A stretch of 64,000 nt of DNA. Source: Actinomyces sp. oral taxon 897. Lineage in GTDB: Bacteria > Actinomycetota > Actinomycetes > Actinomycetales > Actinomycetaceae. A program made the position numbers and the translations under genes. Location: positions 434,001-498,000 of the forward strand of contig NZ_CP027236.1 in NCBI RefSeq assembly GCF_002999235.1, written 5' to 3'. The notes below the pieces were generated by a model. It saw only the letters and a program-made list of their open reading frames with translations. It was not told the DNA's origin and ran no database searches. Numbering within the stretch: the stretch's first letter is position 1; the number at the start of each line of letters is the position of its first letter. Below are positions 1-7,531 of this stretch, piece by piece.

Positions 1-2
1 TC

Positions 3-131
3 GCCGCCGTCATCGCCGTCTCGGCCCTGGTGGCCTGGGCCGACCTGCGTGCCAGTGCCCGGCGGGACCGGCGCCCGCCGTCGCTGGGGCGGGCCGGTGG
101 GGTGCCGGACGAGCCGGGGACCGCGGTGTGA
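3..131 (+). CDS. C-terminal end of a membrane protein (partial)
   Basis: Only the last 42 codons are present; the gene begins before the window. The visible peptide starts with a hydrophobic stretch (AAVIAVSALVAW) that looks like the end of a final transmembrane helix. An Arg/Asp-rich, then Gly/Pro-rich, cytoplasmic-type tail follows and ends at TGA. Base use matches the neighbours. A 7-bp hairpin begins 13 bases after the stop. The family cannot be named from this fragment; a transporter or other polytopic protein would fit. Coding status rests on the clean helix-plus-charged-tail pattern and the third-position GC of this frame. Confidence 0.6.
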   Translation, partial: AAVIAVSALVAWADLRASARRDRRPPSLGRAGGVPDEPGTAV

Positions 132-144
132 GATGCCTGACCGT

Positions 145-167
145 TACCGCTGAGGGCGGGAGCGGTA
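145..167 (+). terminator. Hairpin after the partial membrane gene
   Basis: TACCGCT and AGCGGTA form a perfect 7-bp stem around a 9-base loop, 13 bases after the stop codon of the upstream gene. There is no T-run, so factor-independent termination is not certain. It also lies only 16 bases before the esterase start and could act in that leader instead. Confidence 0.4.
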
Positions 168-183
168 GGCGGACACTACCCTG

Positions 184-1179
184 GTGCCTGTGAGGTATGA
201 CAGGCGTCAGACGGTGCTCAGTGTCCTGGCCGTGCTGACCGCGGCGGCCACAGGACCGGCGCTCATGGGCGGTCACGCCCCGTACGACTTGTCGCCCGAA
301 GGAGCGCAGGCCACCGCCACCACCGTGGCGCAGGCGTCCGCCTCCGCCCAGAAGGCTCCCTCGCGCCCCACGCTGACCTCCGTGGACTACCAGGTCACCT
401 ACGACGGGACGGTCTATAACAAGACCGCCCTGGTCTACCTCCCGCACCCGGACGCCCCCCTGAGCCGGGACACGAACTTCCTCTACCTCATGCACGGCTC
501 CTCCCAGTCGGCCCAGGACATGGCCAGCCAGCTCCAGCCGGTCCTGGAGGACATGACCCGGAAGGGCACCCTGGACACGGTGGTGGTGTTCACGACCTAC
601 TACCCGGACCCGAGCCTGGACTCCGACAGTGACGACTGGATGCTGGACGAGCCCCTGGTCACCTTCTTCACCGACCACGAGCTCACGGAGGCCCTGGTCC
701 CGGCGGTGGAGGCCCGGTACCGCTTTGGCACGACGCCGGAGCAGGTCAGGACGAGCCAGCTCGTGGACACCCGTGACCACCGGGCCTTTGGCGGCTTCTC
801 CATGGGCTCGATCATGACCTGGGACGTCCTGGAGGACCAGCTGCCGTTCTTCTCGCGGTTCATGCCCGTCTCCGCGAGCAGCTGGGAGGTTGACGGCTAC
901 CAGGGCGCCGAGGCGGCGCAGGCCACCGCCGAGCACATCTCCGCCGAGGCCGCGCAGGTCGGGACCACGTCGTTGGACCTGCGGATCTATGCCGTGGTGG
1001 GGGAGAAGGACATCGAGGAGACGCAGTTCATGGACCTCCTGGTCGATACGCTGCGCACCTCCGACCCGGAGCTGTTCACCTCGGAGTCCCTGACCTACAC
1101 GGTCATGCCGGGTGGCGGGCACGACCTCGGGGTCTTCACCAAGGCCTTCGAGGACAACGTGCCCGGGCTGTTCGACTGA
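184..1179 (+). CDS. Secreted alpha/beta-hydrolase esterase (esterase D / feruloyl-esterase type)
   Basis: 331 residues. The N-terminus has a basic start (PVRYDRRQ) and a hydrophobic core of about 20 residues, as in a Sec signal peptide, followed by an Ala/Thr/Ser-rich spacer, so export is expected. The hydrolase core runs from about residue 65 to the end. It has a strand ending in YLMHGSSQS (oxyanion region), the nucleophile elbow GFSMG with Ser206, an acidic stretch in VVGEKDIEE, and a catalytic His313 in GGGHDLG. This order is typical of the putative esterase family related to xylanase-associated feruloyl esterases and trehalose mycolyltransferases. The substrate cannot be read from sequence. 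The GTG start was chosen to keep the full signal peptide; a second GTG two codons later is possible. The gene faces the RsmC-like gene tail to tail. Confidence 0.85.
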   Translation: MPVRYDRRQTVLSVLAVLTAAATGPALMGGHAPYDLSPEGAQATATTVAQASASAQKAPSRPTLTSVDYQVTYDGTVYNKTALVYLPHPDAPLSRDTNFLYLMHGSSQSAQDMASQLQPVLEDMTRKGTLDTVVVFTTYYPDPSLDSDSDDWMLDEPLVTFFTDHELTEALVPAVEARYRFGTTPEQVRTSQLVDTRDHRAFGGFSMGSIMTWDVLEDQLPFFSRFMPVSASSWEVDGYQGAEAAQATAEHISAEAAQVGTTSLDLRIYAVVGEKDIEETQFMDLLVDTLRTSDPELFTSESLTYTVMPGGGHDLGVFTKAFEDNVPGLFD

Positions 1180-1187
1180 AGGGTCCC

Positions 1188-1793
1188 TCAGCGGGTCACG
1201 CGCAGCACCCGGTACCCCTTGGACGACGAGGCCCTGGTGGCCTGCCAGCCCTCGGCGCGCAGCCAGGCGGCCAGGGAGTCAGCACCCAGGTTCCTCTGGA
1301 CGACGAGCCAGGCCTGCCCCTGCTCGCTAAGGAGGCCGAGCCACGTGGTCAGCAGGGCGTGCAGGGCCCCCTTGCCGATGCGGACCGGCGGGTTGGACCA
1401 GATCAGGTCCAGGGTGGTCCCCGCCTGACGCAGTGAGGCCAGGGCCTGGTCGGCCAGGGCCGCGTGGACGGTCAGGCCGTTGGCGACGGCGTTGCGGGCT
1501 GTCAGCTCCACGCACCGCTCGTTGATATCGACGGCGTGGACGGTCGCGTGGGGGGCGGCGCCAGCCAGGGCGAGGCTAATGGGCCCCCACCCGCACCCCA
1601 GGTCCAGGAGGGTGCCCTGCTCGGGCGGGTCGGGGACGTGGGCGAGGAGGACCTGGGTGCCCTTGTCCAGGCGGTCGGCGGAGAAGACCCCGTTCGCGGT
1701 GGTGACGGTGAGGTCACGCCCCCGGATTGTGAAGTGGTGGGTCCGCTCCTCGGTAGGGGTGCTGGGGCCTGGGGTGAAGTAGTGCTCGCTCAC
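1188..1793 (-). CDS. RsmC-like class I SAM methyltransferase
   Basis: 201 residues, cytoplasmic. The SAM-binding motif I is LLDLGCGWG (about residues 62-70), a VHAVDIN motif II follows near 86-91, and the catalytic motif SNPPVRIG lies at 133-140. SNPP followed by basic residues is characteristic of the RsmC/RlmG family of N2-guanine rRNA methyltransferases. At about 200 residues it corresponds to the single catalytic domain found in Gram-positive bacteria, without the N-terminal half of the E. coli enzyme. The GTG start gives the family's usual opening (SEHYFTPGP); the frame stays open upstream but that part is His/Pro-rich and not protein-like. Likely target is a guanine in 16S rRNA; this is inference. 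Its start lies 78 bases from the 22-bp repeat array. Confidence 0.85.
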   Translation of the reverse strand: MSEHYFTPGPSTPTEERTHHFTIRGRDLTVTTANGVFSADRLDKGTQVLLAHVPDPPEQGTLLDLGCGWGPISLALAGAAPHATVHAVDINERCVELTARNAVANGLTVHAALADQALASLRQAGTTLDLIWSNPPVRIGKGALHALLTTWLGLLSEQGQAWLVVQRNLGADSLAAWLRAEGWQATRASSSKGYRVLRVTR

Positions 1794-1870
1794 GCCACCA
1801 GGGTAGTGGCGGCACGGCGGGCGGGGCCGCCCGCGTCCTCCCGTCCCTCCCCTCCGTCCCGCCCGCCCTT

Positions 1871-1927
1871 TCGTAAGAACGGTACTTATTCGTCGCGAGA
1901 ACGGTACTTGTTCGTCGTGAGAACGGG
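1871..1927 (+). repeat. 22-bp repeat array A (facing right)
   Basis: Two full units plus a partial third, with AGAACGG starting at 1876, 1898 and 1920, so the period is exactly 22 bp. Shared core AGAACGGTACTTRTTC followed by GTCGYG. The last, partial unit breaks off as GAGAACGGGTG. The same unit in opposite orientation occurs at 3742-3786, and two more arrays occur near 61 kb. There are no unique spacers, so it is not a CRISPR array. Confidence 0.95.
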
Positions 1928-2229
1928 TGTGAGCTGGTGGTGTCTGGGTGGTGCTGCGGGCGGGGTCCGGGGCGGGTGCTGCTGGGCTGCTGCCTGGGTG
2001 CCGGTTCGGTTGGGTGGGTGTGGGACGTGGGTCCTGGTTTGGGGGGTGTGGGTGTGGGGGTGTCTGGGGTTCTGGTGTGTGGTGGTTGTGGTGTGTGTGC
2101 GTGGGTTGGGTGGTGGTGTTATGGTGGTGTGTGTCGTCTGGTTGGCGGTGGGGTTGGTCGTGGTGGCGCTGGTGCCGCCGGGCCCGCCCCTGGTGTTCGT
2201 CGTTTTCCTGGGTGTGTGAGGGGGTCGTG
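1928..2229 (+). other. G/T-rich, C-poor intergenic tract before the lipoprotein gene
   Basis: About 300 bases dominated by G and T on the plus strand, with runs such as TGTGGTGGTTGTGGTGTGTG and very few A residues. The open frames across it translate to Val/Gly/Trp-rich or His/Pro/Thr-rich low-complexity peptides and are not credible genes. It separates array A from the lipoprotein start and should contain that gene's promoter, but no hexamer pair stands out. Many GG/GGG runs give G-quadruplex potential on this strand. Confidence 0.7.
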
Positions 2230-2889
2230 ATGGTGCGGGTCCGGTCGTGGACGACGCCTGTCCTGGTGGTGGTCATGGTGTCCGTCCTGGTGGGGTGCTC
2301 TGGCGGGGCTGGTGCGGGGGCGTCGCCGAGTGTGGATCCCTATGAGGTGGGGGCCAGCGCGATGGCGGCTGCGGCCTCTGCGTCGGCCAGTGCGCGGGCC
2401 AGTCGTGACGCGGCCCTGGGGCCGGACCTGGCGGCCAGGCGCGAGGCGGCCCTGGCCACACCACCACCGGAGCGGCCCGAGAACCTGGGTGAGGACAGCC
2501 TGGAGGCGGCAGCGGCCGCGGCCGTGTACTTCCTCCGGCTCTACCAGTACGCCTTCGTCACCGGTGACACCAAGGACTTCGAGGCCATGAGCGAGCAGCA
2601 GTGCAAGTTCTGCAACAACATTATCGACAAGGTCACCAGGCTGCACCAGGAGGGGGGCTGGGCCGACCCCTGGGAGCAGACCGCCGAGAAGGTCGAGGCC
2701 TACCCCCTCAACCCCGGATACGAATACCACCAGGTAGACGTCACCCTGCACAGCGGGGACATCTCGACCCACCACGGGGACGGCTCGGACGGAAAGAACT
2801 CCCCGGCCGAGACCAACCTCGTCCGCATAGCGATACGTTATCACGACGGCACATGGACCGTAGGGGGCACGGAGGTAGTAGAGTCATGA
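2230..2889 (+). CDS. Lipoprotein resembling DUF6318
   Basis: 219 residues. A short basic N-terminus and hydrophobic core end in the lipobox LVGC (Cys23), so signal peptidase II processing and anchoring on the outer face of the membrane are predicted. An Ala/Ser-rich linker follows. The folded part starts near residue 90 with AAAAVYFLRLYQYAFVTGD, then a CKFC pair (Cys125, Cys128), and ends in a YHDGTWTV strand. This layout resembles DUF6318, a family of unknown function seen in Actinomyces. ATG is preceded by a strong GAGGGGG site. It overlaps the next gene by four bases (ATGA), so the pair is translationally coupled. The 3' end is less GC-rich than the 5' half. No function is assigned; the CxxC may bind metal or form a disulfide. 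Confidence 0.75.
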   Translation: MVRVRSWTTPVLVVVMVSVLVGCSGGAGAGASPSVDPYEVGASAMAAAASASASARASRDAALGPDLAARREAALATPPPERPENLGEDSLEAAAAAAVYFLRLYQYAFVTGDTKDFEAMSEQQCKFCNNIIDKVTRLHQEGGWADPWEQTAEKVEAYPLNPGYEYHQVDVTLHSGDISTHHGDGSDGKNSPAETNLVRIAIRYHDGTWTVGGTEVVES

Positions 2890-3713
2890 CAGCAAGGTTC
2901 CTGCGCGGTCTCGGGGTGCTGGCCTCTCTCTCATTCGTCACCATCGCTCCTGCGGCACAGGCCGACGGAGACTCGTCAAATGCCGCCATCACCGGATCAT
3001 CAGAAGGAAACTCCATTACGCTTATTGGTGATCAGTATGAGCGTCTGGATCCGGCTGCGGGTGCGGGGTCGGGTTCGTCTAGTGGTTCTGGGTCGGGTTC
3101 GTCTGGTGGGTCGTCTGACGTGGTGGTGTCGTTCTCGGTGTCGAAGCCGGGCAAGACCCCGCTGGTGTGCGTGGCCTACGCCCCGGACCCCGGCCACCTG
3201 TTCTGCAGGCCCTACGAACCCGAGGAGCCCGAGGAGCCCGCCCCGGCAGTGGTGCCGGTGGTGGTCTCGGCCAGGGACGTGGCCTCCCTGATGGTGGACG
3301 GGTCGGGCATCACCCGCCAGCCCCCTGGTACCACGGCCCGGGTGGACGTGGACCTCATCGCCTACACCGACCCCTCCACCCGCACCCTGTCCACCACCGT
3401 GGCCGGGGTGGCCGTGGAGGTCGAGGCCACCCCCACCTCCTACCACTGGGACTGGGGCGACGCCACCACCACGACCACCACCAGCCCCGGCGCCCCCTGG
3501 CCCCACCAGACCCTGACCCACCGCTACCACCACCCCCAGACCGGCGTCCACCTCACCCTGACCACCACCTGGACCGCCCGCTACCGCCCCCAGGACGGAA
3601 CCTGGCACGACGTCCAAGGCACCGTCACAACAACCCAACAGTCTGACACCTTCAACCTAGTAGACACCACAACACACCTCACCGACCACGCAGAGCACAA
3701 ACAAGGACACTAA
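2886..3713 (+). CDS. Secreted protein with PKD-like domain
   Basis: 275 residues. It has a signal peptide (RFLRGLGVLASLSFVTIAPAAQADG, cleaved near residue 26) and a Ser/Gly-rich spacer near residues 60-80. Then comes a Val/Ser-rich strand region with two cysteines (LVCVAYAPDPGHLFC) and a Glu/Pro stretch. The C-terminal half contains SYHWDWGD and LTHRY, which match the WDWGDG and HxY hallmarks of PKD-type beta-sandwich domains. The last 90 residues are Thr/His-rich because the plus strand is C/A-rich there. There is no LPxTG or C-terminal helix, so it is probably released or held by its partner. ATG overlaps the stop of the upstream lipoprotein gene, so the two are likely co-produced. Role unknown; a surface or adhesin-like part is plausible. 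Confidence 0.7.
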   Translation: MTARFLRGLGVLASLSFVTIAPAAQADGDSSNAAITGSSEGNSITLIGDQYERLDPAAGAGSGSSSGSGSGSSGGSSDVVVSFSVSKPGKTPLVCVAYAPDPGHLFCRPYEPEEPEEPAPAVVPVVVSARDVASLMVDGSGITRQPPGTTARVDVDLIAYTDPSTRTLSTTVAGVAVEVEATPTSYHWDWGDATTTTTTSPGAPWPHQTLTHRYHHPQTGVHLTLTTTWTARYRPQDGTWHDVQGTVTTTQQSDTFNLVDTTTHLTDHAEHKQGH

Positions 3714-3741
3714 ACAACCCCCAGCACCCACCCCCGCACAC

Positions 3742-3786
3742 AATAAGTACCGTTCTCACGACGAACAAGTACCGTTCTCACGAGAG
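3742..3786 (-). repeat. 22-bp repeat array A' (facing left)
   Basis: On the minus strand there are two units, GAGAACGGTACTTGTTCGTC and GAGAACGGTACTTATT, preceded by a short partial unit CTCTCGT. It is inverted relative to array A, so the two arrays face each other across the lipoprotein/PKD pair. It begins 29 bases after the stop of the PKD-like gene and ends about 115 bases from the convergent mannosyltransferase stop. Confidence 0.95.
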
Positions 3787-3901
3787 GGTGCGAGGCAGCA
3801 CACCAGCGGCCAACCCCACCCCACCGCCCGTACTCACCGACACGCCGCCCACCAGGAGCACAGAGCCTGACGAGCCGCCCGCGCCTTGAATCCAAGGTGT
3901 C

Positions 3902-5080
3902 CTAGTCCGTCCAGGCCCCTATTGAGAACAAGAACGTGTTCAAGGTGAACAAGAGGAATGAGCTGGCCATGACGAGGACGCGGACTCGGGTCCTGGCCCT
4001 GGTCAGGACGTCACCCGCCAGGACCCACGTCGGAAACAGGGTGACGGAGTTCCGTGCGAATGACACGAGCGTGGTCGAGGTACCCATTGACAGGACAAGC
4101 AGGGTCGCGTACATGAGCTCGGCGTATTCCCTCCGCCTCCACCAGGCCCAGCAGCAGGACAGGACGACCAGGAAGAAGATAAAGTCGAGAAGGAACTGGA
4201 GCTGACGGTCCGGGGTACTCCCGACGGCGGCGACGCCCAGGGTCCGCGCTATCGTCATGACCGGGAGGCTCAGCTCACGGTTCCACCCGTGGCCCTGGGC
4301 GTGCGACCAGGCGAGCGCGTCCCCCGTCACCGAGTAGAGGCGCGCGAACCAGCCGAGCAGGAAGCCTGCGGGGAGAACTACCCACGAAAAGCGCCACCAC
4401 CTGCTCAGGCCGCACCGACACGCCTGCATGACCAGTACCGCCGCCACGAGAAACACGGCGTTGACGCGGACGAGCACGGCCAGGGACAGCAGGGCCGCGC
4501 ACGTCCACCAACGTCCACGACGAGCGAGGTACCACGCCGTCACGGCCAGGGCAAGGTACAGCGACTCGGCGTAGGACGCATAAAGGAACACCGAGTAAGG
4601 TCCGGCCATGAGCAGGACGACCGGGAGAAGCTCGTTGTACGACAGCTCATCCCCGGCTCCGGTCTCCAGGGCGACGAGGCGTGAGAAGACCACCGCAGTC
4701 CACCAGGACGACGCGGAGGCGACGACCAGCATGGCGATCCCGGTGCTCTGGGAGGGAAGGACTGCGGCAACCCAGCGCGAAAGGTACGGGTACCCCGGGA
4801 AGAAGGCCGCGAGGCCGTACTCGGCGTCTGCGCCGTACCCTTGTGAGGCGATCGTGAAGTAGTAGTTCGTGTCCCAGTGGCCTAACAGCCCCGGCAGTCC
4901 CGTGACGGAGTCCGCGGAGGGGTCTCCGAGCCGGTCGGTCACGCCAGGCGAAAGCTCTGTGCACCACGCGACGAGGCTGATGCCGAGGACCACCAGCCTC
5001 GCCAGCAGCCAGACGACCGAACCCAGGGTCAGGGCGTGAACCCACGGCCGGGTTCGTGGGGAGTAGTGAACGCAGTCCAC
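3902..5080 (-). CDS. PIG-V-like membrane mannosyltransferase
   Basis: 392 residues with about nine predicted membrane helices. Signature positions of the PIG-V/GT-C type are visible: HWDTNYYFTIASQGY (acidic residue in the first extracytoplasmic loop, about residues 68-82), FFPGYPYLSRW (about 93-103) and GPYSVFLYASYAESLY (about 158-173). Such enzymes transfer a sugar from a polyprenyl-phosphate donor on the outer face of the membrane, here perhaps to a glycolipid, wall glycan or secreted protein. The start is GTG with no clear ribosome-binding site, so the transcript may be leaderless. Base composition is less GC-rich than most neighbours, which could reflect transfer or simply many membrane codons. 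Acceptor unknown. Confidence 0.8.
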   Translation of the reverse strand: MDCVHYSPRTRPWVHALTLGSVVWLLARLVVLGISLVAWCTELSPGVTDRLGDPSADSVTGLPGLLGHWDTNYYFTIASQGYGADAEYGLAAFFPGYPYLSRWVAAVLPSQSTGIAMLVVASASSWWTAVVFSRLVALETGAGDELSYNELLPVVLLMAGPYSVFLYASYAESLYLALAVTAWYLARRGRWWTCAALLSLAVLVRVNAVFLVAAVLVMQACRCGLSRWWRFSWVVLPAGFLLGWFARLYSVTGDALAWSHAQGHGWNRELSLPVMTIARTLGVAAVGSTPDRQLQFLLDFIFFLVVLSCCWAWWRRREYAELMYATLLVLSMGTSTTLVSFARNSVTLFPTWVLAGDVLTRARTRVRVLVMASSFLLFTLNTFLFSIGAWTD

Positions 5081-5141
5081 GAGGGGGAGCGTACAGCAGG
5101 CCGTCTGCCCGCCCGAGGAGTGCTGCCCGTGCCTTACGGCG

Positions 5142-5942
5142 TCAGATGGACGCCCCCCAGCAGGCCTCCGTCACGCCCCGGCCCACCGGCAGGCTGCGGG
5201 ACGCCCCGGTCGGGACCAGGCCGGCACCGGCCAGGAGGCGCGTCAGCGACTCGTCCCCGCGCACGGCCCAGACCAGGAGCACGCCCGCCCCGTCGGCCCG
5301 GGCCAGGTCAACGGCTGCTGCCAGGAGGCGTGAGCCGTGGCCGGCGCGCTGGTGGTCCGGGGACACCGCCAAGGCGGTCAGCTCCGCCGCCCGGACGGGC
5401 CCGGCGCCAGCAGGTCCAGCGGTGGCCCTGTCCGCGCTGGTGGGGCCCGTGCTGGTAGGTCTGTCCGCGCCGGTGGCCCCGAGGTCGACGCCGTCAACGG
5501 ACGAGGGGGTCCCGGCCCCGTCCACGCCGGCGGCCCCGCCCTGCCGGACGTCAGGCAGGGGTGCCAGGGCGGCCAGGCCGACGACCCCGCCGTCCTGCGT
5601 GGCCACCAGCACGTGGTGGGCCGGGCTCGGTGGTGCGCACACCGCGTCCCGCCAGCCGGCGGTCAGGACCGGTGCCGAGACCACGGCCCGCACGTCCTCC
5701 GGGACCCCGACATCGTGCACGGTGCGGTGGGCGGCGTCGAGGGAGGCCGTCATGGCGGCGGCGTGAACCGCACCGACCGCCTCCAGGTCCTCGGCGCGCG
5801 CCTCGCGCACAAAACCGCCCCTGGCCGTCCGCCCGCCGCCCGCAGCGGACGCTCCCGGGTGCCGGAGACGGCGGACGGGGCGCAGGGGCCCGGGCTCCGT
5901 GCCGTGCGCGGCTGCTGCGCCCTGGCCCTGGTGCGTGCTCAT
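5142..5942 (-). CDS. GNAT-family N-acetyltransferase with low-complexity insert
   Basis: 266 residues. After about 40 unstructured residues the GNAT fold begins at FVREARAEDLEAVGAVHAAAM. A strand follows (HVLVATQDGGVVGLAAL), and the acetyl-CoA-binding segment is ELTALAVSPDHQRAGHGSRLL (about residues 187-207), matching the family's Q/RxxGxG/A motif as QRAGHG. Between strands 3 and 4 is an insert of about 50 residues rich in Gly, Ala, Thr and Pro, unusual for the family and probably a disordered loop. The C-terminal LLAGAGLVPTGASRSLPVG is the usual last strand pair. Substrate unknown. The gene starts just inside a set of 60-bp repeats and is divergent from the SatD-like gene. Confidence 0.8.
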   Translation of the reverse strand: MSTHQGQGAAAAHGTEPGPLRPVRRLRHPGASAAGGGRTARGGFVREARAEDLEAVGAVHAAAMTASLDAAHRTVHDVGVPEDVRAVVSAPVLTAGWRDAVCAPPSPAHHVLVATQDGGVVGLAALAPLPDVRQGGAAGVDGAGTPSSVDGVDLGATGADRPTSTGPTSADRATAGPAGAGPVRAAELTALAVSPDHQRAGHGSRLLAAAVDLARADGAGVLLVWAVRGDESLTRLLAGAGLVPTGASRSLPVGRGVTEACWGASI

Positions 5943-5990
5943 GGGGTGAGCCTACCGGCGTCCCGGGCCGCCCACCGGCGCCTCCCGGCG

Positions 5991-6179
5991 TCCCGCGGGG
6001 GTCCTGCCCCGTGGCGGGCCGCCACCGGCGCCGCGGCAGGCCATCCCGCAGGGGTCCTGAGGAGCAGCTGGTGCCCGGCACGACTCCGCCAGCCGGGTAG
6101 CCGTCCTGCGGGGGTCCTGCGCCCGCCAGCGGGTGGCCGGCGGGCACGGTCACGGGCAGTCCGTCCCGCAGGGGTCCTG
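5991..6179 (+). repeat. Four-copy 60-bp-period repeat
   Basis: The motif TCCCGCRGGGGTCCTG (one copy has TCCTGCG at its start) begins at 5991, 6044, 6104 and 6164. Spacing is 53, 60 and 60 bp. The sequence between copies is not conserved. It lies directly upstream of the GNAT gene, so it could be a set of binding sites or the remnant of tandem duplication. Confidence 0.8.
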
Positions 6180-6326
6180 CCCCGGGTGCGGGCGTCCGCG
6201 GCCACCGGCATCGCGGCGGTCAAAGGTCTTAGACACGCCGGTTCCGAGCCGATGTGGTGCCAATGCGGTCGCGACACCCGTCAATCACAACTTAAGCCTT
6301 GAATCCCGTCGATCAAGTTCCTGGTC

Positions 6327-6356
6327 TTGAGGATTCCTGGGCGGGTGCCGCATACT
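6327..6356 (+). promoter_or_regulatory. Leaderless promoter of the SatD-like gene
   Basis: TTGAGG (6327-6332) and CATACT (6351-6356) are separated by 18 bp. The expected start of transcription coincides with the GTG at 6363, so the message would be leaderless. This explains why the in-frame TTG at 6327 is not the start codon: it is part of the -35 hexamer. Confidence 0.55.
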
Positions 6357-6362
6357 GTCCAC

Positions 6363-6980
6363 GTGCTTGTCCTGACCATTGACCAGCAGGGATCGCGCAC
6401 CGGCCAGGACCGGGTGCCCGGGCTCCTGCGGGCCCTGGAGGCCGTGCCCGTCCGGGCCGCCTTCGAGCGCACCGTGGGTGACGAGCTCCAGGGCGTCCCC
6501 CAGGGGGCGGAGGCCGCATACCAGGCCATCCGCGTGGCCACCCGTGACGGCGACTGGCACGTGGGCCTGGGTGCCGGGCCCGGGGAGCTCGACGACGGCG
6601 CCAGTACCCGGGCCGGACGCGGCCCCGCCTTCCTCCACGCCAGGCAGGCCGTCGAGGCCGCCAAGGGCTCCCACGTCTCCCTGGCGGTCCGGGCGCCGGA
6701 CGCGCAGGCCGAGGCGAGGGCCCAGGCCGTGCTCCGGCTCCTGGCCTGCCTCCTGGGGCGCCGCACCCCCGCCCAGTGGGAGGCCGTCGATCTGCTGGAG
6801 GAGGGCCTGAGCGGGCACGAGGCCGCAACCAGGCTGGGTATTAGCGACCAGGCCCTCTCCCAGCGGCGCCTCACCTCCGGCCTCGAGGAGGAGGTGGGGG
6901 CGCGCCCCTACGTCATCGACCTCCTGCGGGCCCTGGACACCCCGGCCCAGGGACCTGTGCCGTCGTCGGGAAAGAGGTAG
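6363..6980 (+). CDS. SatD-like protein with C-terminal helix-turn-helix
   Basis: 205 residues. The N-terminal strand LVLTIDQQGSR and the following LLRALEAVPVRAAFERTVGDELQGV resemble the SatD family, whose members open with a strand ending in D-x-x-x-S-R and then a GDEFQ-type motif (here GDELQ). A strand GDWHVGLGAGP follows. The C-terminal 75 residues contain a helix-turn-helix (EGLSGHEAATRLGISDQALSQRR) that could bind DNA. A GTG start is preferred over an upstream TTG because a promoter occupies that position. The downstream membrane gene starts five bases after its stop; the streptococcal satD/satE pair, linked to acid tolerance, has a similar order. Function here is unknown. Confidence 0.65.
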   Translation: MLVLTIDQQGSRTGQDRVPGLLRALEAVPVRAAFERTVGDELQGVPQGAEAAYQAIRVATRDGDWHVGLGAGPGELDDGASTRAGRGPAFLHARQAVEAAKGSHVSLAVRAPDAQAEARAQAVLRLLACLLGRRTPAQWEAVDLLEEGLSGHEAATRLGISDQALSQRRLTSGLEEEVGARPYVIDLLRALDTPAQGPVPSSGKR

Positions 6981-6985
6981 CCGTC

Positions 6986-7522
6986 GTGTCTGACGTCACC
7001 GCCGTCGGGACCGTCCTGGCCGTGCTGGCGGCCTCCACGCTGGGCGGGTGGGGCGTCGTGGTCCTGCACTGGGCCAGGGTCCCCCAGCCGCCCGTCGGCA
7101 CCGTCACCAGCCAGGACGGCACCCAGGTCCCGGTCCTGGAGGCGGGGCCCCAGCACGAGCCGGTCGTGCTCAGGGGCGGGACCTGGATCGGCCTGCTGGA
7201 GCGGCTCGCGACCACCGGGGCTCTCCTGGCGCTCCAGCCGGGGCTGCTCGCCGTCGTCGTGGCCGTCAAGGGCCTGGGACGCTGGTCCGACCTGCGTGAC
7301 AACCCCGCGGTCACCGAGCGCTTCATTATCGGCACGCTCGCCTCCCTGACCTGGGCGGGGGCCTGCGGCATCGTGGGGGCGCGCCTGCTGGGCGGGGCGC
7401 TCAGCCCGCAGCGGCCTTGCCGCTCAGCTCGGCGACCGGCTCAACTCCCACCCGTGGGGCGTCGCGCACGGCCCCACCCCAGCGAGTGGCGTCACAGGTG
7501 GCTGGGGGCGCCGGAGACGTAG
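6986..7522 (+). CDS. Small membrane protein, partner of the SatD-like protein
   Basis: 178 residues. Three hydrophobic segments are visible, at about residues 5-25, 72-93 and 112-135, with a polar loop between the first two. GTG is preceded by AAGAGG at a normal distance, and the gene sits five bases after the SatD-like gene, so they form an operon. The last 40 residues (after RLLGGAL) are Arg/Pro-rich and look out of frame. A neighbouring frame reads more naturally there and would end in an ATGA overlap with dapA. A frameshift or simply a divergent tail are both possible. No family assigned with confidence. Confidence 0.6.
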   Translation: MSDVTAVGTVLAVLAASTLGGWGVVVLHWARVPQPPVGTVTSQDGTQVPVLEAGPQHEPVVLRGGTWIGLLERLATTGALLALQPGLLAVVVAVKGLGRWSDLRDNPAVTERFIIGTLASLTWAGACGIVGARLLGGALSPQRPCRSARRPAQLPPVGRRARPHPSEWRHRWLGAPET

Positions 7523-7531
7523 GCTCTGCCC

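Larger units (their letters stand above)
5943..6362. other. Intergenic region between divergent genes, with repeats
   Basis: No convincing gene. The left two thirds hold four copies of a 15-17 bp motif at about 60-bp spacing (separate entry). The right third (about 6230-6362) is less GC-rich and carries the leaderless promoter of the SatD-like gene. The minus-strand open frame here repeats Arg-Thr-Pro-Ala-Gly simply because it reads through the repeats. Confidence 0.6.

Noticed and set aside
1464..2219. Open frames across array A and the G/T tract on both strands
   Set aside because: They translate to Val/Gly/Trp or His/Pro/Thr low complexity, cross the RsmC-like gene and have no ribosome-binding site.
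5939..6277. Minus-strand frame with repeated RTPAG peptides
   Set aside because: The peptide repeat comes solely from the 60-bp DNA repeat; no start site and no similarity to any known protein type.
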